A DNA stretch of 64,000 nucleotides from Pseudomonas cichorii (GTDB lineage: Bacteria; Pseudomonadota; Gammaproteobacteria; Pseudomonadales; Pseudomonadaceae), in contig NZ_RBRE01000052.1 of NCBI RefSeq assembly GCF_003700275.1, positions 1 through 64,000 on the forward strand. Direction: 5' to 3'. A model generated the notes under the pieces. The model was not told the DNA's origin. It did no database searches and was given only the letters and a program-made list of their open reading frames with translations. Shown here piece by piece: positions 45,922-56,059 of the stretch. Each line of letters opens with the position of its first letter. The first letter of the stretch is position 1. The position numbers and the translations under genes were made by a program.

Positions 45922-45982
45922 ATTCGCGTTTTGTTTGATGAGAGAGCCAATTCGTTCGCGAATAAAATAGGAGCCTGTACCC

Positions 45983-48253
45983 ATGACTTTCACTTCATTG
46001 CACTGGGGTGCCTATCGTCCTCAGGTCGTGGACGGCAAATTACAGGCGCTGTTGCCGGTGGAATGGGACAAGGATCCGTCGCCCATCGGCGAGTCGGTTG
46101 CCGCCGCCATCACCTCGCCAACCCGCATCCGACGCCCCGCCGTGCGCCGCAGCTTTCTGCAGCAAGCCGGAGGGCGGCCCGATCTGCGTGGCCAGGAGCC
46201 TTTTGTCGAGGTGTCCTGGGACGTGGCCCTAGAGCTGGTCGCCAAACAGCTCCAGGGCATCAGGCAGCAACATGGCAATCAGGCGATTTTCGGCGGCAGT
46301 TATGGCTGGGGCAGCGCCGGGCGCTTTCATCATGCCCAGAGCCAGTTGCATCGCTTCCTAAACTGCCTGGGCGGCTATGTGTTCAGCACCGACAGTTACA
46401 GCCTTGGTGCCGGGCGGGTGTTGATGCCGCACATCGTCGGCCCGATGGACTGGCTGCTGGCGGGACACACCTCCTGGAAAAATCTGGCCGAGAATTGTGA
46501 GCTGTTCGTGGCCTTTGGTGGCTTGCCGGCCAAGAACGCCCAGACCAGCCCCGGCGGCGCCAGCGATCATCTTTTGACCAGTGCCTTGCAGAGTATGTCC
46601 GAGGCCGGTGTGCAGTTCGTCAATGTCAGCCCGTTGCGCGACGATCTGCGTGGCCCTGAGCACAACGAATGGCTGGCGGTGCGTCCGGGCAGTGACACGG
46701 CGTTGATGATGGCCTTGTCCTGGGTGCTGATCACCCAGGGCCTGCATGACGAAGCATTCGTGCAGCGCTACACCGTCGGCTATGAACGTTTTCGCGATTA
46801 CCTGCTGGGCCATGCCGACGGGCAACCCAAAGACCCGGACTGGGCCGAACCGTTGACCGGGATTGCCGCTGCGCAGATCACCGAACTGGCGCAACGCATG
46901 GCCAGCAAACGCACCATGATCAACGTCGCCTATTCCCTGCAGCGTTCGATTCATGGTGAGCAACCGTTCTGGATGACCGTGACCCTGGCCGCATTGCTGG
47001 GCCAGATCGGTTTGCCGGGTGGTGGTTTCGGGCTTGGCTATGGCTGCATGAACAATACGGGCAGCGGCCGCAAGCCGTTCTCGGGGCCGCGTTTCGAGCA
47101 GGGCAGTAACCCGGTGAAGGATTTCATCCCGGTGGCCCGCGTCGCCGACATGTTGCTCAATCCCGGCGCCACCTTCGATTACAACGGCCAGCAGCGCCGC
47201 TACCCGGACATTCGGCTGGTGTACTGGGTGGGCGGCAATATCTTCCATCACCATCAGGACCTCAACCGCCTGCTGGATGCCTGGCAACGCCCGGAAACCA
47301 TCATCGTCCACGAGCAATACTGGACCGCCCAGGCCCGCTACGCCGATATTGTCCTGCCTGCGACTACCGCGCTGGAGCGCAATGACATTGGCAGCTCGGC
47401 TTCCGACCGTTTCATGATCGCCATGCAGCAAGCCATCGAACCGGTGGGCGAAGCCCGCGATGACTATTCGATCTTTGCCGACCTGGCGCAGCGTCTGGGC
47501 GTGGCCGAAAGCTTCACAGAAGGACGCGATGCGGCTGCCTGGCTGCGTTTCATCTACGAGCAGTCACGTGACAGGGCCGAGGCGTTCGACATTCGCTTGC
47601 CGGGCTACGAACAGTTCTGGCGCGACGGGCTGTTCGAGGTGCAATACCCGCAAACCGATACGGTGCTGCTCAAGGCCTTTCGTGACGATCCGCAGGCCAA
47701 CCCGCTACCCACACCTTCCGGGCGCATCGAAATATTTTCCGAGCGCATCGCCGGCTTCGGCTATGCAGACTGTCCGGGGCATCCGGTATGGCTGGCCAGG
47801 CCTGCTCCGGCGTTTCCCTTGCACTTGCTGTCCAATCAGCCGCGAACCCGGCTGCACAGCCAGTACGATCATGGTGCCTACAGCCGCTCATCAAAGATCC
47901 GCCAGCGCGAACCCTTGACCCTCAATCGCCTGGACGCCGCAGCTCGCGGGATTGTCGATGGCGATGTCATCAAGGTATTCAACGAGCGCGGGGCCTTTCT
48001 GGCCGGGGCGATTGTCTCGGACGACATTCGTCCCGGCGTGGTGCAAATCGCAACCGGGGCCTGGTTCGATCCCTTGCTGCCGGGCGAGAAAGGCAGCCTG
48101 GAGAAGCATGGCAATCCCAACGTGATTACTCTCGATGTCGGGGCTTCACGGCTTTCTCAGGGCTGTGCGGCGCAGACCGCCTCGGTGCAGATCGTCAAAT
48201 GGGATCGGGAGCTACCGGAAGTGACCGCTTTCGAGCCACCGCTGCTGATCTGA
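45983..48253 (+). CDS. BisC/TorZ-like molybdopterin oxidoreductase (biotin or methionine sulfoxide reductase type)
   Basis: 756 residues from ATG 45983. It is a bis-MGD molybdoenzyme of the DMSO-reductase family without a Tat signal, so cytoplasmic like E. coli BisC. S138 in STDSYSLGAG is the likely molybdenum ligand. MFKP-type blocks WKNLAENCELFVAFGGLPAKN, NVSPLRDDLRGPEHNEWLAVRPGSDTALMMAL, GQIGLPGGGFGLGYG and QPRTRLHSQYDHG are in order. BisC reduces biotin sulfoxide and free methionine-S-sulfoxide. It follows the orphan binding protein; the two may serve sulfoxide or sulfonate use. Confidence 0.88.
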   Translation: MTFTSLHWGAYRPQVVDGKLQALLPVEWDKDPSPIGESVAAAITSPTRIRRPAVRRSFLQQAGGRPDLRGQEPFVEVSWDVALELVAKQLQGIRQQHGNQAIFGGSYGWGSAGRFHHAQSQLHRFLNCLGGYVFSTDSYSLGAGRVLMPHIVGPMDWLLAGHTSWKNLAENCELFVAFGGLPAKNAQTSPGGASDHLLTSALQSMSEAGVQFVNVSPLRDDLRGPEHNEWLAVRPGSDTALMMALSWVLITQGLHDEAFVQRYTVGYERFRDYLLGHADGQPKDPDWAEPLTGIAAAQITELAQRMASKRTMINVAYSLQRSIHGEQPFWMTVTLAALLGQIGLPGGGFGLGYGCMNNTGSGRKPFSGPRFEQGSNPVKDFIPVARVADMLLNPGATFDYNGQQRRYPDIRLVYWVGGNIFHHHQDLNRLLDAWQRPETIIVHEQYWTAQARYADIVLPATTALERNDIGSSASDRFMIAMQQAIEPVGEARDDYSIFADLAQRLGVAESFTEGRDAAAWLRFIYEQSRDRAEAFDIRLPGYEQFWRDGLFEVQYPQTDTVLLKAFRDDPQANPLPTPSGRIEIFSERIAGFGYADCPGHPVWLARPAPAFPLHLLSNQPRTRLHSQYDHGAYSRSSKIRQREPLTLNRLDAAARGIVDGDVIKVFNERGAFLAGAIVSDDIRPGVVQIATGAWFDPLLPGEKGSLEKHGNPNVITLDVGASRLSQGCAAQTASVQIVKWDRELPEVTAFEPPLLI

Positions 48254-48259
48254 TTCGCG

Positions 48260-48922
48260 TCAGTCATTGACCTGGATGATCCCTTCGCGCACAGCGAACA
48301 GCACCAGGCTGGCGATATCGTGAATGCCCAGGCGATGCATGACCTGAGAGCGATGGGCTTCCACGGTCTTGACGCTCAGGCCAAGGCCCATGGCGATGGA
48401 GCGGGTCGACTCGCCACGGGCGATCAGGCGCAGGATTTCCAGTTGCCGTTCGGTCAGCGAGAAGTTGCCGGATCTGTTGCCGGCAGGCTGCGGCAGGCTT
48501 TTCTTGACTGCCTGACTGACTACCAGCGGCACGACTTCCGAAGACAGGTACTGATCGCCATGCTGCAACGCCTGCAAGGCCAGCTCCAGTTCCAGAAAGC
48601 TGGCGCTCTTGAGCAGGTAACCCTGGGCGCCCAGTTGCAGGCACTTCATGACAAAGCCCGAGTCGGTATGTGTCGACAGCATGAGCACCTTGCAGCAGGG
48701 CGCATGCACCGACAACTCTTCCAGTGCCTGAAGGCTGCATGATCGTCCCATGGACATGTCGAGCAGAACGATGTCCGGCATCAGCAGGCACGCGAGCTGA
48801 ATGGTGCTGTCTCCATCGCCGGCTTCCCCGACGATTTCGTATTCGTGTTGTTTTTCCAGTAGTGCTCGTATACCAGCCCGAAACAACGGGAAGTCATCGG
48901 CGAGCAGAATTCGGCAAGGCAT
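48260..48922 (-). CDS. NarL/FixJ-family response regulator
   Basis: 220 residues. The receiver has D9-D10 and the phosphoacceptor D55 in DIVLLDMSMG; the conserved Lys is in GYLLKSAS. The C-terminal LuxR-type helix-turn-helix lies at about 150-215 (LTERQLEILRLIARGESTRSIAMGLGLSVKTVEAHRSQVMHRLGI). No histidine kinase gene adjoins it. It converges on bisC with a six-base gap between stops. Confidence 0.93.
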   Translation of the reverse strand: MPCRILLADDFPLFRAGIRALLEKQHEYEIVGEAGDGDSTIQLACLLMPDIVLLDMSMGRSCSLQALEELSVHAPCCKVLMLSTHTDSGFVMKCLQLGAQGYLLKSASFLELELALQALQHGDQYLSSEVVPLVVSQAVKKSLPQPAGNRSGNFSLTERQLEILRLIARGESTRSIAMGLGLSVKTVEAHRSQVMHRLGIHDIASLVLFAVREGIIQVND

Positions 48923-49090
48923 ATTGACGGCCTGTGTCGCATGGGAAGTGGATAGCGGCCAACGAGTGATAGCTACGATTACTGTTCTCCCGTGAGAATG
49001 GATGATAGCCCGCTAATTGCTGGCTGCATCCGTGCATGAAGCGCCCACGGAAAGGACATCCCTATCCCGGATATCGGCGATGGCACTCCG

Positions 49091-50143
49091 TTAGCCATGC
49101 CGTGCGCTGTCACCAAACTGTTGGATCAGTATCGGTACTCTGGACAGCGGTTCTATCGCTTGTGCTGCGCCCATGCGAATGGCTTCCTTGGGCATGCCGA
49201 ACACCACGCAACTGGCTTCATCCTGAGCCACGGTATGAGCCCCGCTTTCGCGCATGGCCAGCAGGCCGCGCGCGCCATCGTCGCCCATGCCGGTCATGAT
49301 CACGCCCAGCGTATTGGCGCCTGCATGGCGGGCCATGGAGCGAAACAGCACATCCACCGAGGGCTTGTGGCGGTTGACCGGTGGGCCATCGAGGACTTCG
49401 ACCTGATAGTGCGCCCCGTTGCGCTTGAGCTGCATGTGCAGACCGCCGGGAGCAATCAGGGCCAGGCCGCTGTGAACGCGATCCAGATGTCTGGCTTCAC
49501 GCACTTCGATCTGGCAGAGGCCATCGAGACGCCTGGCAAAATCGGCCGTGAATTTCTCCGGCATGTGTTGAACGATCACAATGCCCGGGCAGTCACGTGG
49601 CAGTTGGCGAAGAATGAATTCCAGTGCCTGGGTGCCGCCCGTGGAGCAGCCCAGTGCGACCACCCGGTCGGTGGTCCTGAGCAGCGGACTGACCGGCGCT
49701 GGCGCTTCCTGAACCTGTGCCCGGACAGGCGGGCGGAATGCGCCGGGACGAGTCCGGGCGGCTTCTTCGATCTTGCGGATCAGATCCCCGGAAATCTGCT
49801 CCAGGCTCTGCTTCAGGCCCAGCCGCGCCTTGGTGAATACACCCACGGCGCCAGCCGCCAGGGCTTCGACCGACACGCTGGCGCCCGACTCGGTGAGGGT
49901 CGAGCAGATCAGCGTCGGGGTCGGGCGTTCGCTCATGATCTGGCGCAGAAAGGTCAGGCCATCCATGCGCGGCATTTCAATGTCCAGAATCACCACGTCG
50001 GGCCAGTCGCGGCGCATCTTGTCGATGGCGTACAGCGGATCGCTGGCCTGGCCGATCACTTCGATGCCGGGATGGCTGGCCAGGCAATTGGTCAGTACCT
50101 GGCGCACCAGCGCCGAGTCGTCAACGATGAATACGCGGATCAC
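49091..50143 (-). CDS. cheB: CheB protein-glutamate methylesterase/deamidase
   Basis: 350 residues. Receiver with D54 in [12 protein letters not shown], then the methylesterase domain with S167 in [13 protein letters not shown]193 in [12 protein letters not shown] and an Asp in [11 protein letters not shown]. It removes methyl groups from receptors when phosphorylated by CheA. Last gene of the che operon; start ATG overlaps the cheD stop by four bases, so translation is coupled. Confidence 0.96.
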   Translation of the reverse strand: MIRVFIVDDSALVRQVLTNCLASHPGIEVIGQASDPLYAIDKMRRDWPDVVILDIEMPRMDGLTFLRQIMSERPTPTLICSTLTESGASVSVEALAAGAVGVFTKARLGLKQSLEQISGDLIRKIEEAARTRPGAFRPPVRAQVQEAPAPVSPLLRTTDRVVALGCSTGGTQALEFILRQLPRDCPGIVIVQHMPEKFTADFARRLDGLCQIEVREARHLDRVHSGLALIAPGGLHMQLKRNGAHYQVEVLDGPPVNRHKPSVDVLFRSMARHAGANTLGVIMTGMGDDGARGLLAMRESGAHTVAQDEASCVVFGMPKEAIRMGAAQAIEPLSRVPILIQQFGDSARHG

Positions 50144-50670
50144 AGAATATGCCCACCTGTCCTTGAGTGCTGCATGACGGGCAGCGTGACTTCATTGCGC
50201 TGGCAGTCGATCCTGCCGCTCAGGCCGTCGATCTGCAGACGGCGATAGTGCTCGCCATTGAGGTCGCACAAATCCACCGCCCAGTGGCGCAGGCTGAACT
50301 GCTTGCGGGCGAAATCGCTGTTGGTGTGGCCGATCCTGCGCAGCGAATTGCCCTCGAAGCGCGATAGGCTGCCACCGCCGAAAATGCCTTTGCGGTACTC
50401 GCTCGGGTTGGTGCCGTGACGCACCATATCGGCGTGCATGCGCTTGAACACGGCATCGCCGTAGCGGGTGTCGTGATCGTTGGCAGGTGCCTGGTTATAA
50501 CTGCCGGTCGGATCGCGGGGCAGGACGTAATGCGACACGCCGAGCAGGCGCCAGCGTGGATGCCAGAGAATGATCGACACGCAACTGCCCAGCAGCGTCG
50601 TGACCGGTCCGTCGTGACGGCCGAAGAAGTAGTCGCCGGGGCGCAGGAAAATGGGTTGATTTACAGACAT
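50140..50670 (-). CDS. cheD: CheD receptor deamidase
   Basis: 176 residues. The Cys-His pair of CheD is in [12 protein letters not shown] (C30) and GVSHYVLP (H47), followed by [11 protein letters not shown] and NSDFARKQF. CheD deamidates receptor glutamines and in some bacteria binds CheC or phosphatase. It overlaps the end of cheR by ten bases and the start of cheB by four. Confidence 0.94.
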   Translation of the reverse strand: MSVNQPIFLRPGDYFFGRHDGPVTTLLGSCVSIILWHPRWRLLGVSHYVLPRDPTGSYNQAPANDHDTRYGDAVFKRMHADMVRHGTNPSEYRKGIFGGGSLSRFEGNSLRRIGHTNSDFARKQFSLRHWAVDLCDLNGEHYRRLQIDGLSGRIDCQRNEVTLPVMQHSRTGGHIL

Positions 50671-51473
50671 TCGTACACCGAGGGCCGTACCAGTCGTACG
50701 GGTAGCTCAAAACCATGAATGCTTTCGGCGTGGCCTATGAACAGCAGCCCGCCGGGACGCAACTGACAGACGAGGCGCTGCACGATACGTTTCTTTTCTT
50801 CGTTGTCGAAGTAGATCAGTACGTTGCGCAGAAAGATCACATCAAACTGGCCCACGTCCTCGGCCAGCGGCTGGACGATATTTACCTCGCGCAGCGTGAC
50901 CCGGTCGCGCAGGCCCGCCTGGACCCGGAAGCGGCCGCTCATGTCGCCGACGCCGCTCAGGCAGTAGCGCTGCATCCAGCCAGCGGGAAAGTACTTGGCC
51001 TGGGCAATGTCATAAATGCCTTCGTGGGCCTTGTGCAGCATGCTCAGGCTCAGGTCGCTGGCCAGGATTGACCAGTCCTGGGTAGTGGCGTGCTCGCTGA
51101 GTACCATCGCCAGGCTGTATGGTTCTTCGCCCGACGAGCAGGCGGCACTCCAGACCCGCACCGAACCACGACGCCGGGCCAGCCATTGGCCGAGAAACTC
51201 GAAGTGCGGATGCTCGCGGAAAAAGTAGGTTTCGTTGGTGGTCAACAGGTCCACTACCAGCCGACGCTCCTGCTTGTACTGCGGCTGTTCGAGCATCTGC
51301 AGGTATTCGGTGTAACTGTCGAGCCGGTAATAGCGCAGTCGTTTCATCAGGCGCCCGGCAACCAGCGGGCGCTTGTTGGGCGCCAGCTGGATGCCTGACG
51401 CATCGGCCATGAGTTTTTGCAGATGGAGGAACTCGGTGTCGCCGAGTGCCGGCATCTTCAGTGCTTCCGACAT
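50661..51473 (-). CDS. cheR: CheR receptor methyltransferase
   Basis: 270 residues from ATG 51473, one base after the cheW stop; the frame is open upstream but that would run into cheW. The N-terminal helical domain and the SAM fold are present (RVWSAACSSGEEPYSLAMVL, DLSLSMLHKAHEGIY, FDVIFLRNVLIYFD). It adds methyl groups to receptor glutamates. Confidence 0.95.
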   Translation of the reverse strand: MSEALKMPALGDTEFLHLQKLMADASGIQLAPNKRPLVAGRLMKRLRYYRLDSYTEYLQMLEQPQYKQERRLVVDLLTTNETYFFREHPHFEFLGQWLARRRGSVRVWSAACSSGEEPYSLAMVLSEHATTQDWSILASDLSLSMLHKAHEGIYDIAQAKYFPAGWMQRYCLSGVGDMSGRFRVQAGLRDRVTLREVNIVQPLAEDVGQFDVIFLRNVLIYFDNEEKKRIVQRLVCQLRPGGLLFIGHAESIHGFELPVRLVRPSVYECL

Positions 51474-51474
51474 C

Positions 51475-51993
51475 TCAGGTTCCCTTGAGCACAGCGAGAC
51501 TGAGCTGGCGAATGTCATCCAGGGACAACACTTGTGCAATGTTCAGAATGATGGTGAAAGTCTGTTCGCGACGAGCCATGCCGGCGATGAAGTCGGTGCG
51601 GATACCGGCACCGAACGGTGGTGCGGGCACTACCTGTTGCGGGTCGATATCGAGCACGGCGTCCACCGCATCCACCACCAGACCAATGCGCTGGTAAAGG
51701 TCTTCCAGGGTCAGTTCGATGATCACGATGCAGGTGCGCTTGCCGGGGTGCGTCAGCTCGAAGCCGAAGCGCGCCGCCAGATCGAGCACCGGCACCACAT
51801 TGCCACGCAGGTTGATCACGCCGTGGATAAAGGCCGGCATCATCGGTACCGAGGTGACTTCGTCGTACTCGATGATCTCGCGTACCAGATCGATGGGCAG
51901 GGCATAGGCCGCGTCACGCACCCGAAACGACAGATGCTGGATACTCATCATGTCGGCATCGGATAACCGCTCGACAGTTTGCGGAAGAGTCAT
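51475..51993 (-). CDS. cheW: CheW coupling protein
   Basis: 172 residues. Two SH3-like subdomains: YALPIDLVREIIEYDEVTSVPMMPAFIHGVINLRGNVVPVLDLAARFG and later GLVVDAVDAVLDIDP. It links receptors to CheA. AAGGGG sits 11 bases before the ATG. A single CheW in this operon is enough for one array type. Confidence 0.94.
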   Translation of the reverse strand: MTLPQTVERLSDADMMSIQHLSFRVRDAAYALPIDLVREIIEYDEVTSVPMMPAFIHGVINLRGNVVPVLDLAARFGFELTHPGKRTCIVIIELTLEDLYQRIGLVVDAVDAVLDIDPQQVVPAPPFGAGIRTDFIAGMARREQTFTIILNIAQVLSLDDIRQLSLAVLKGT

Positions 51994-52005
51994 GGTCGCC
52001 GCCCC

Positions 52006-53634
52006 TTAGTTGAAACTGACAAACTGGCCTTCATCGACCTGCGACTTGCCCCGCGACCATGGCGGCGGTGTGCCGCTGTAGTTGTCGTTGGCGCGTGGCT
52101 GAGGCCTCGATGGCGACTGGGCTTCAAAGCGGAAGAAGCCGATCAGTTCCTGCAGTTGTCCGGCCTGGGCATTCATCTCTTCTGCGGTGGCCGCCAGTTC
52201 TTCGGAGGCCGAAGCGTTCTGCTGGGTGATCTGGTTCATCTGGCCCATGGCGATATTGATCTGCCCGGCAGCACCGCTTTGTTCCTGGGACGCGGCAGTG
52301 ATTTCCTGAACCAGGTCGGAAGTCTTCTGGATGTTGGGCACGATCTCGTTGAGCAGGCGTCCGGCCTGTTCGGCCAGTTGCACGCTGCTGGAGGCGACCT
52401 GGCCGATTTCCTGAGCGGCAACCTGGCTGCGCTCTGCCAGCTTGCGCACTTCGGCAGCGACTACCGCGAAGCCCTTGCCATGATCACCGGCCCGTGCGGC
52501 TTCGATCGCGGCGTTCAGGGCCAGCAGGTTGGTCTGGTAGGCGATGTCGTCGATGATGCTGATCTTGTCGGCGATCTGCTTCATGGCCAGGACCGTATCG
52601 ACCACCGCACCGCCACCTTGCACGGCGTCATTGGCGGCCTTGCCGGCAATCCCGTCGGTGATCTTGGCGCTTTCGGTGTTCTGGGCAATCGAGGCCGACA
52701 TCTGTTCGACCGAGGCGCTGGTCTGCTCGACGCTGGCTGCCTGTTCGTTGGCCGCCTGACTCAGGGATTGCGAGGTCGAGCTGACCTGTTCCGAAGCCGA
52801 GGACAGCGAATCGGCGGCACTGCGTACATCGCCGAGAATGCTGCGCAGACGCAGGGCCATGTTCTGCATGGCGGACAGCAACTGACCGGTTTCGTCCTTG
52901 CTGTTGACCTCAAGATCCTTGCTCAGATCGCCAGCAGCCATGCGATTGGCGGCTTCCACTGCGCCATTGAGCGGCTTGGTGATGCTGCGGGTGACCAGCA
53001 CGCCGATCAGCATGCCCAGCAGAGTCGCAACGGCCACCAGCACAATCATCTGTACCCGCGATTTTTCCGAGATCGTGGTGATTTCCTGATTGGATTGCCC
53101 GGCGCGGTCTTTCTTGTAATCGACCACTTCGCCCAGCATGCGATCGACGACATCGCCAGTCGAGATGGCCCTTGGCAGCAGGTTGGTAGCTTCGCTGGCC
53201 TCCTGAAGCTGGCCGCTCTGCTGATGGGCGAGCAGCAACTGTTTGGCAAGGGTTTCGTACTCGCCCAGCGGCGCCAGCAAGGCATCGACCCTGGCCTGGC
53301 CTTCCTTGGTAAGGAAGCTCTCGCGGGATTTGACGATCAGGGCGCGGGTTGTTTCCAGCGTGCTGTTGGTGAGGTTGGCCGCCTTTTCACGGTCTTCCTG
53401 AGTGGTCGAAAGCAGGCTCTGGCGCATGGAGCGACCGGCCGAGATCAGCTGGATGTTGGCTTCCTGCAACTGGCTCATACCTTCGACGTCGACATCGTAC
53501 ATTTTGTCGGAGAGCTTGTTGACCTCATCCAGATTACGGATGCCCAGCAGGCCGATGGTCGCAGTCAAGGCCACCACTATCAGAAAGCCGAGTGTCAGCC
53601 TGACGCCTATCTTCATATTGCGGATGAACTGCAT
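52006..53634 (-). CDS. Methyl-accepting chemotaxis protein with four-helix periplasmic sensor
   Basis: 542 residues. Membrane segment at about 10-30, a helical periplasmic domain (about 35-195, 4HB_MCP type), second membrane segment near 196-215, HAMP (about 216-268) and signalling coiled coil with the hairpin tip [33 protein letters not shown]. The C-terminal tail is Pro/Ser-rich and has no GWEEF-like pentapeptide for CheR tethering. AGGAG precedes the start. Lies between cheA and cheW. Confidence 0.95.
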   Translation of the reverse strand: MQFIRNMKIGVRLTLGFLIVVALTATIGLLGIRNLDEVNKLSDKMYDVDVEGMSQLQEANIQLISAGRSMRQSLLSTTQEDREKAANLTNSTLETTRALIVKSRESFLTKEGQARVDALLAPLGEYETLAKQLLLAHQQSGQLQEASEATNLLPRAISTGDVVDRMLGEVVDYKKDRAGQSNQEITTISEKSRVQMIVLVAVATLLGMLIGVLVTRSITKPLNGAVEAANRMAAGDLSKDLEVNSKDETGQLLSAMQNMALRLRSILGDVRSAADSLSSASEQVSSTSQSLSQAANEQAASVEQTSASVEQMSASIAQNTESAKITDGIAGKAANDAVQGGGAVVDTVLAMKQIADKISIIDDIAYQTNLLALNAAIEAARAGDHGKGFAVVAAEVRKLAERSQVAAQEIGQVASSSVQLAEQAGRLLNEIVPNIQKTSDLVQEITAASQEQSGAAGQINIAMGQMNQITQQNASASEELAATAEEMNAQAGQLQELIGFFRFEAQSPSRPQPRANDNYSGTPPPWSRGKSQVDEGQFVSFN

Positions 53635-53661
53635 GTTTACATCTCCTGAAGGCTGAAAAAG

Positions 53662-55734
53662 TTAGTTGGCGCTGGCGACACTGGTCTGGTGGGCGCTTTC
53701 CATCTGCGCTTGTAAATGACGAAACAGGCTCGGGATATCCAGAATCAGGGCGACCTGCCCGGAACCCAGAATGGTTGAGCCACTGATACCGCGAAGGTGC
53801 TGGAACATCTTGCCCAAGGGCTTGATGACGGTTTGCAGCTCGCCGTGCAATTGATCGACGATCAGCCCGGCCTGCTGGCGGCCCTGGCTGACCACCACAA
53901 TGTTGCGGCGGCGTGAAGGCTCGGCTTTCAGGCCGAAATGGCTGTCCAGCGCGATGCAGGGCAGGGGGCGGCCACGCAGGTTCAGATAGCCATAGCCGTT
54001 TTCCAGCGGCGGCGCGCTGGCCTCCATGCATTCGGTGACCATATCCAGCGGAATGACAAAGCTGTCGTGGCCCACGCTGACCAGAAAGCCGTCGATGATT
54101 GCCAGGGTCAGTGGCAGACGAATGCGGAACGTGCAGCCTTCACCAGCCACCGAATCGATTTCGATCAGGCCGCGCAGTTGATCGATGGCGCTGCGCACTA
54201 CATCCATTCCAACGCCGCGTCCGGAAAGGTTGGACACCTGCTCGGCCGTCGAGAACCCGGCCTCGAAAATCAGCAGGTGGATATCGCTGTCGCTCAGTTG
54301 TGCATCGGCGTCGACCATGCCCTTGGCGATGGCCTTTTCCAGGATGCGCGCCGTGTTCAGGCCGCGCCCGTCATCGCTGATTTCCAGCACGATCATTCCG
54401 GAGTCGTGATAGGCATTCAGGCTCAGGTTGCCCTCGGCAGGCTTGCCGACCGCCAGGCGTTCGGCAGCCGATTCGATGCCGTGGTCGATGGCGTTGCGCA
54501 CCAGGTGCGTCAGCGGATCGGCAACCTTGTCGATCACCGATTTATCCAGTTCGGTCTCGCCGCCACGAATGGTCAGCTGGATCTTCTTGTCCAGTTCCTG
54601 ACTGACATCGCGTACCACGCGGTGGAAACGGTTGAAGGTTTCGCCGACTTCGACCATGCGCAGCTTGAGGGCGATTTCACGAATCTGCTCCACGTGCTGG
54701 AGAACCGCCTGGGTACTTTCGATGCAGGCATTGTGGCCGCTGAGTCGGGCCTGCATCTGCGCACCGGCAGTACTGATGACCAGTTCGCCGACCAGATTGA
54801 TCAGCTCATCGAGCTTGTTTGCCGCGACCTTGACCAGTGTGTTTTCCACCGGTCGACGGTCACGGTTGGGAGCCGCTGCCGGTCTTTCGGATGCGGCAGC
54901 GGCCACGGCAATTACCGCCTGCGCTGGCACAACGGAAGTCTGTTCGAGCACCGGGTAATGTTCGACCGGTGTTTCGCTGGCTGCCGGTTCATCCTGCTGC
55001 GCCAGTTGCTCGATCTGCAGCGTGCAGAAGTCCTGAATGAACTCGAAAACATCCTCGATCTCGCTGGCCCGGGCACTGCTGCGCAGGGTCAGGTTCAGCT
55101 CCATGTGGCACTCTTCGGGGTCGAGTTGCGCCAGTGCGGGCAATCCGGACGTCAGGGTCTGCATCCGGGTGATGGTGCCGAGCTTCTTGAGGTAACGCAC
55201 GAACGCTGCCGGATCGAAACCGTTCTGGAACAGTTCCCTGGCAAACGCGATGGAAATCTGCCAATCGTGTTCATCGGCCTCTGCAACTGCTTCGCTGCTG
55301 ATCGATGCGTTATTTTCAGCGTCGGCTACATCATGTCCCTGAGCCTTGGCCAGGGCTGCGAGCAAAGGTGCCTGACGGCTTTCGTCGGCTTCCATCAGGC
55401 CGTTGTCGGGATCCACGCTTTCCAGCAACGTGCTTAGCTCATCCATGCACTTGAGCATCAGCGAGGTCAGTTCCGAGGTCAGCACCCGCTGCCCGTCGCG
55501 CACTGACATCAGCAGGCTTTCCAGATGATGGGTGAGGGTTACCAGCGGGGTCAGCGAAAAGATGCCGGCCGAGCCCTTGAGTGTGTGGACGGCCCGAAAA
55601 AGACCATTTACCGCGTCGTGATCGTCCGGTGTGGTTTCCAGGCGTAGCAGGCTGTCTTCAGCATCCTTGAGCAGGTCGCGGCCTTCGTCCAGAAAGCCTT
55701 GCAGTAACTGATTCCACTGTTCGCCACTGAGCAT
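53662..55734 (-). CDS. cheA: CheA histidine kinase
   Basis: 690 residues. Hpt (P1) has the phosphorylated H50 in FRAVHTLKGSAG; a long middle region holds a P2-like segment; dimerisation begins near VKVAANKLDELINLVGELVISTAG; the ATPase has NAIDHGIE, DDGRGL and the GRGVGMDVV box; CheW-like P5 ends the protein. Stop and next gene are 27 bases apart. The start follows GAGG, three bases after the STAS gene stop. Confidence 0.95.
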   Translation of the reverse strand: MLSGEQWNQLLQGFLDEGRDLLKDAEDSLLRLETTPDDHDAVNGLFRAVHTLKGSAGIFSLTPLVTLTHHLESLLMSVRDGQRVLTSELTSLMLKCMDELSTLLESVDPDNGLMEADESRQAPLLAALAKAQGHDVADAENNASISSEAVAEADEHDWQISIAFARELFQNGFDPAAFVRYLKKLGTITRMQTLTSGLPALAQLDPEECHMELNLTLRSSARASEIEDVFEFIQDFCTLQIEQLAQQDEPAASETPVEHYPVLEQTSVVPAQAVIAVAAAASERPAAAPNRDRRPVENTLVKVAANKLDELINLVGELVISTAGAQMQARLSGHNACIESTQAVLQHVEQIREIALKLRMVEVGETFNRFHRVVRDVSQELDKKIQLTIRGGETELDKSVIDKVADPLTHLVRNAIDHGIESAAERLAVGKPAEGNLSLNAYHDSGMIVLEISDDGRGLNTARILEKAIAKGMVDADAQLSDSDIHLLIFEAGFSTAEQVSNLSGRGVGMDVVRSAIDQLRGLIEIDSVAGEGCTFRIRLPLTLAIIDGFLVSVGHDSFVIPLDMVTECMEASAPPLENGYGYLNLRGRPLPCIALDSHFGLKAEPSRRRNIVVVSQGRQQAGLIVDQLHGELQTVIKPLGKMFQHLRGISGSTILGSGQVALILDIPSLFRHLQAQMESAHQTSVASAN

Positions 55735-55737
55735 CGG

Positions 55738-56055
55738 TCAATCCTCGGCCTGAGCCACAGGTTGGAGCACATCCAGAGCCAACAGCCCGGCCATTTCAAT
55801 CACGCTGGGCGAAGCTGCGCGTACTGTCGCTGGTGTTCCGGCCAGTGACAGCTCGCGCTGCAAGGCCAGCAACAGTTGCGCACCCGCGCTGTCGAGTTCA
55901 TCAATGCCGCTCAGGTCCAGCTGCCAACTCTGTGTCTGGGTGGTCAGCAAGGGCATGAGCAGCTCGCGCGCCTGTCTGACTTCGTAGATGGTCAGGTCGC
56001 CCGTTACATGCATCAGCGCCGGGCTGTCTGGCGTAGCGTCGGTTATCGAGAACAT
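55738..56055 (-). CDS. STAS-domain protein of the che operon
   Basis: 105 residues from ATG 56055. The fold and motif LSGIDELDSAGAQLLLALQREL match the SpoIIAA/STAS group, where a Ser (S56 here, in DSAG) is usually phosphorylated by an anti-sigma-type kinase. No such kinase or phosphatase gene is present in this window. STAS proteins occur in some che clusters, but their role there is unclear; it could modulate CheA or connect to a separate partner-switch. Confidence 0.88.
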   Translation of the reverse strand: MFSITDATPDSPALMHVTGDLTIYEVRQARELLMPLLTTQTQSWQLDLSGIDELDSAGAQLLLALQRELSLAGTPATVRAASPSVIEMAGLLALDVLQPVAQAED

Positions 56056-56059
56056 GGGC

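Noticed and set aside
51474..51539. Longer start for cheR at 51539
   Set aside because: It would lie inside the end of cheW and adds residues absent in CheR; ATG 51473 just after the cheW stop is better.
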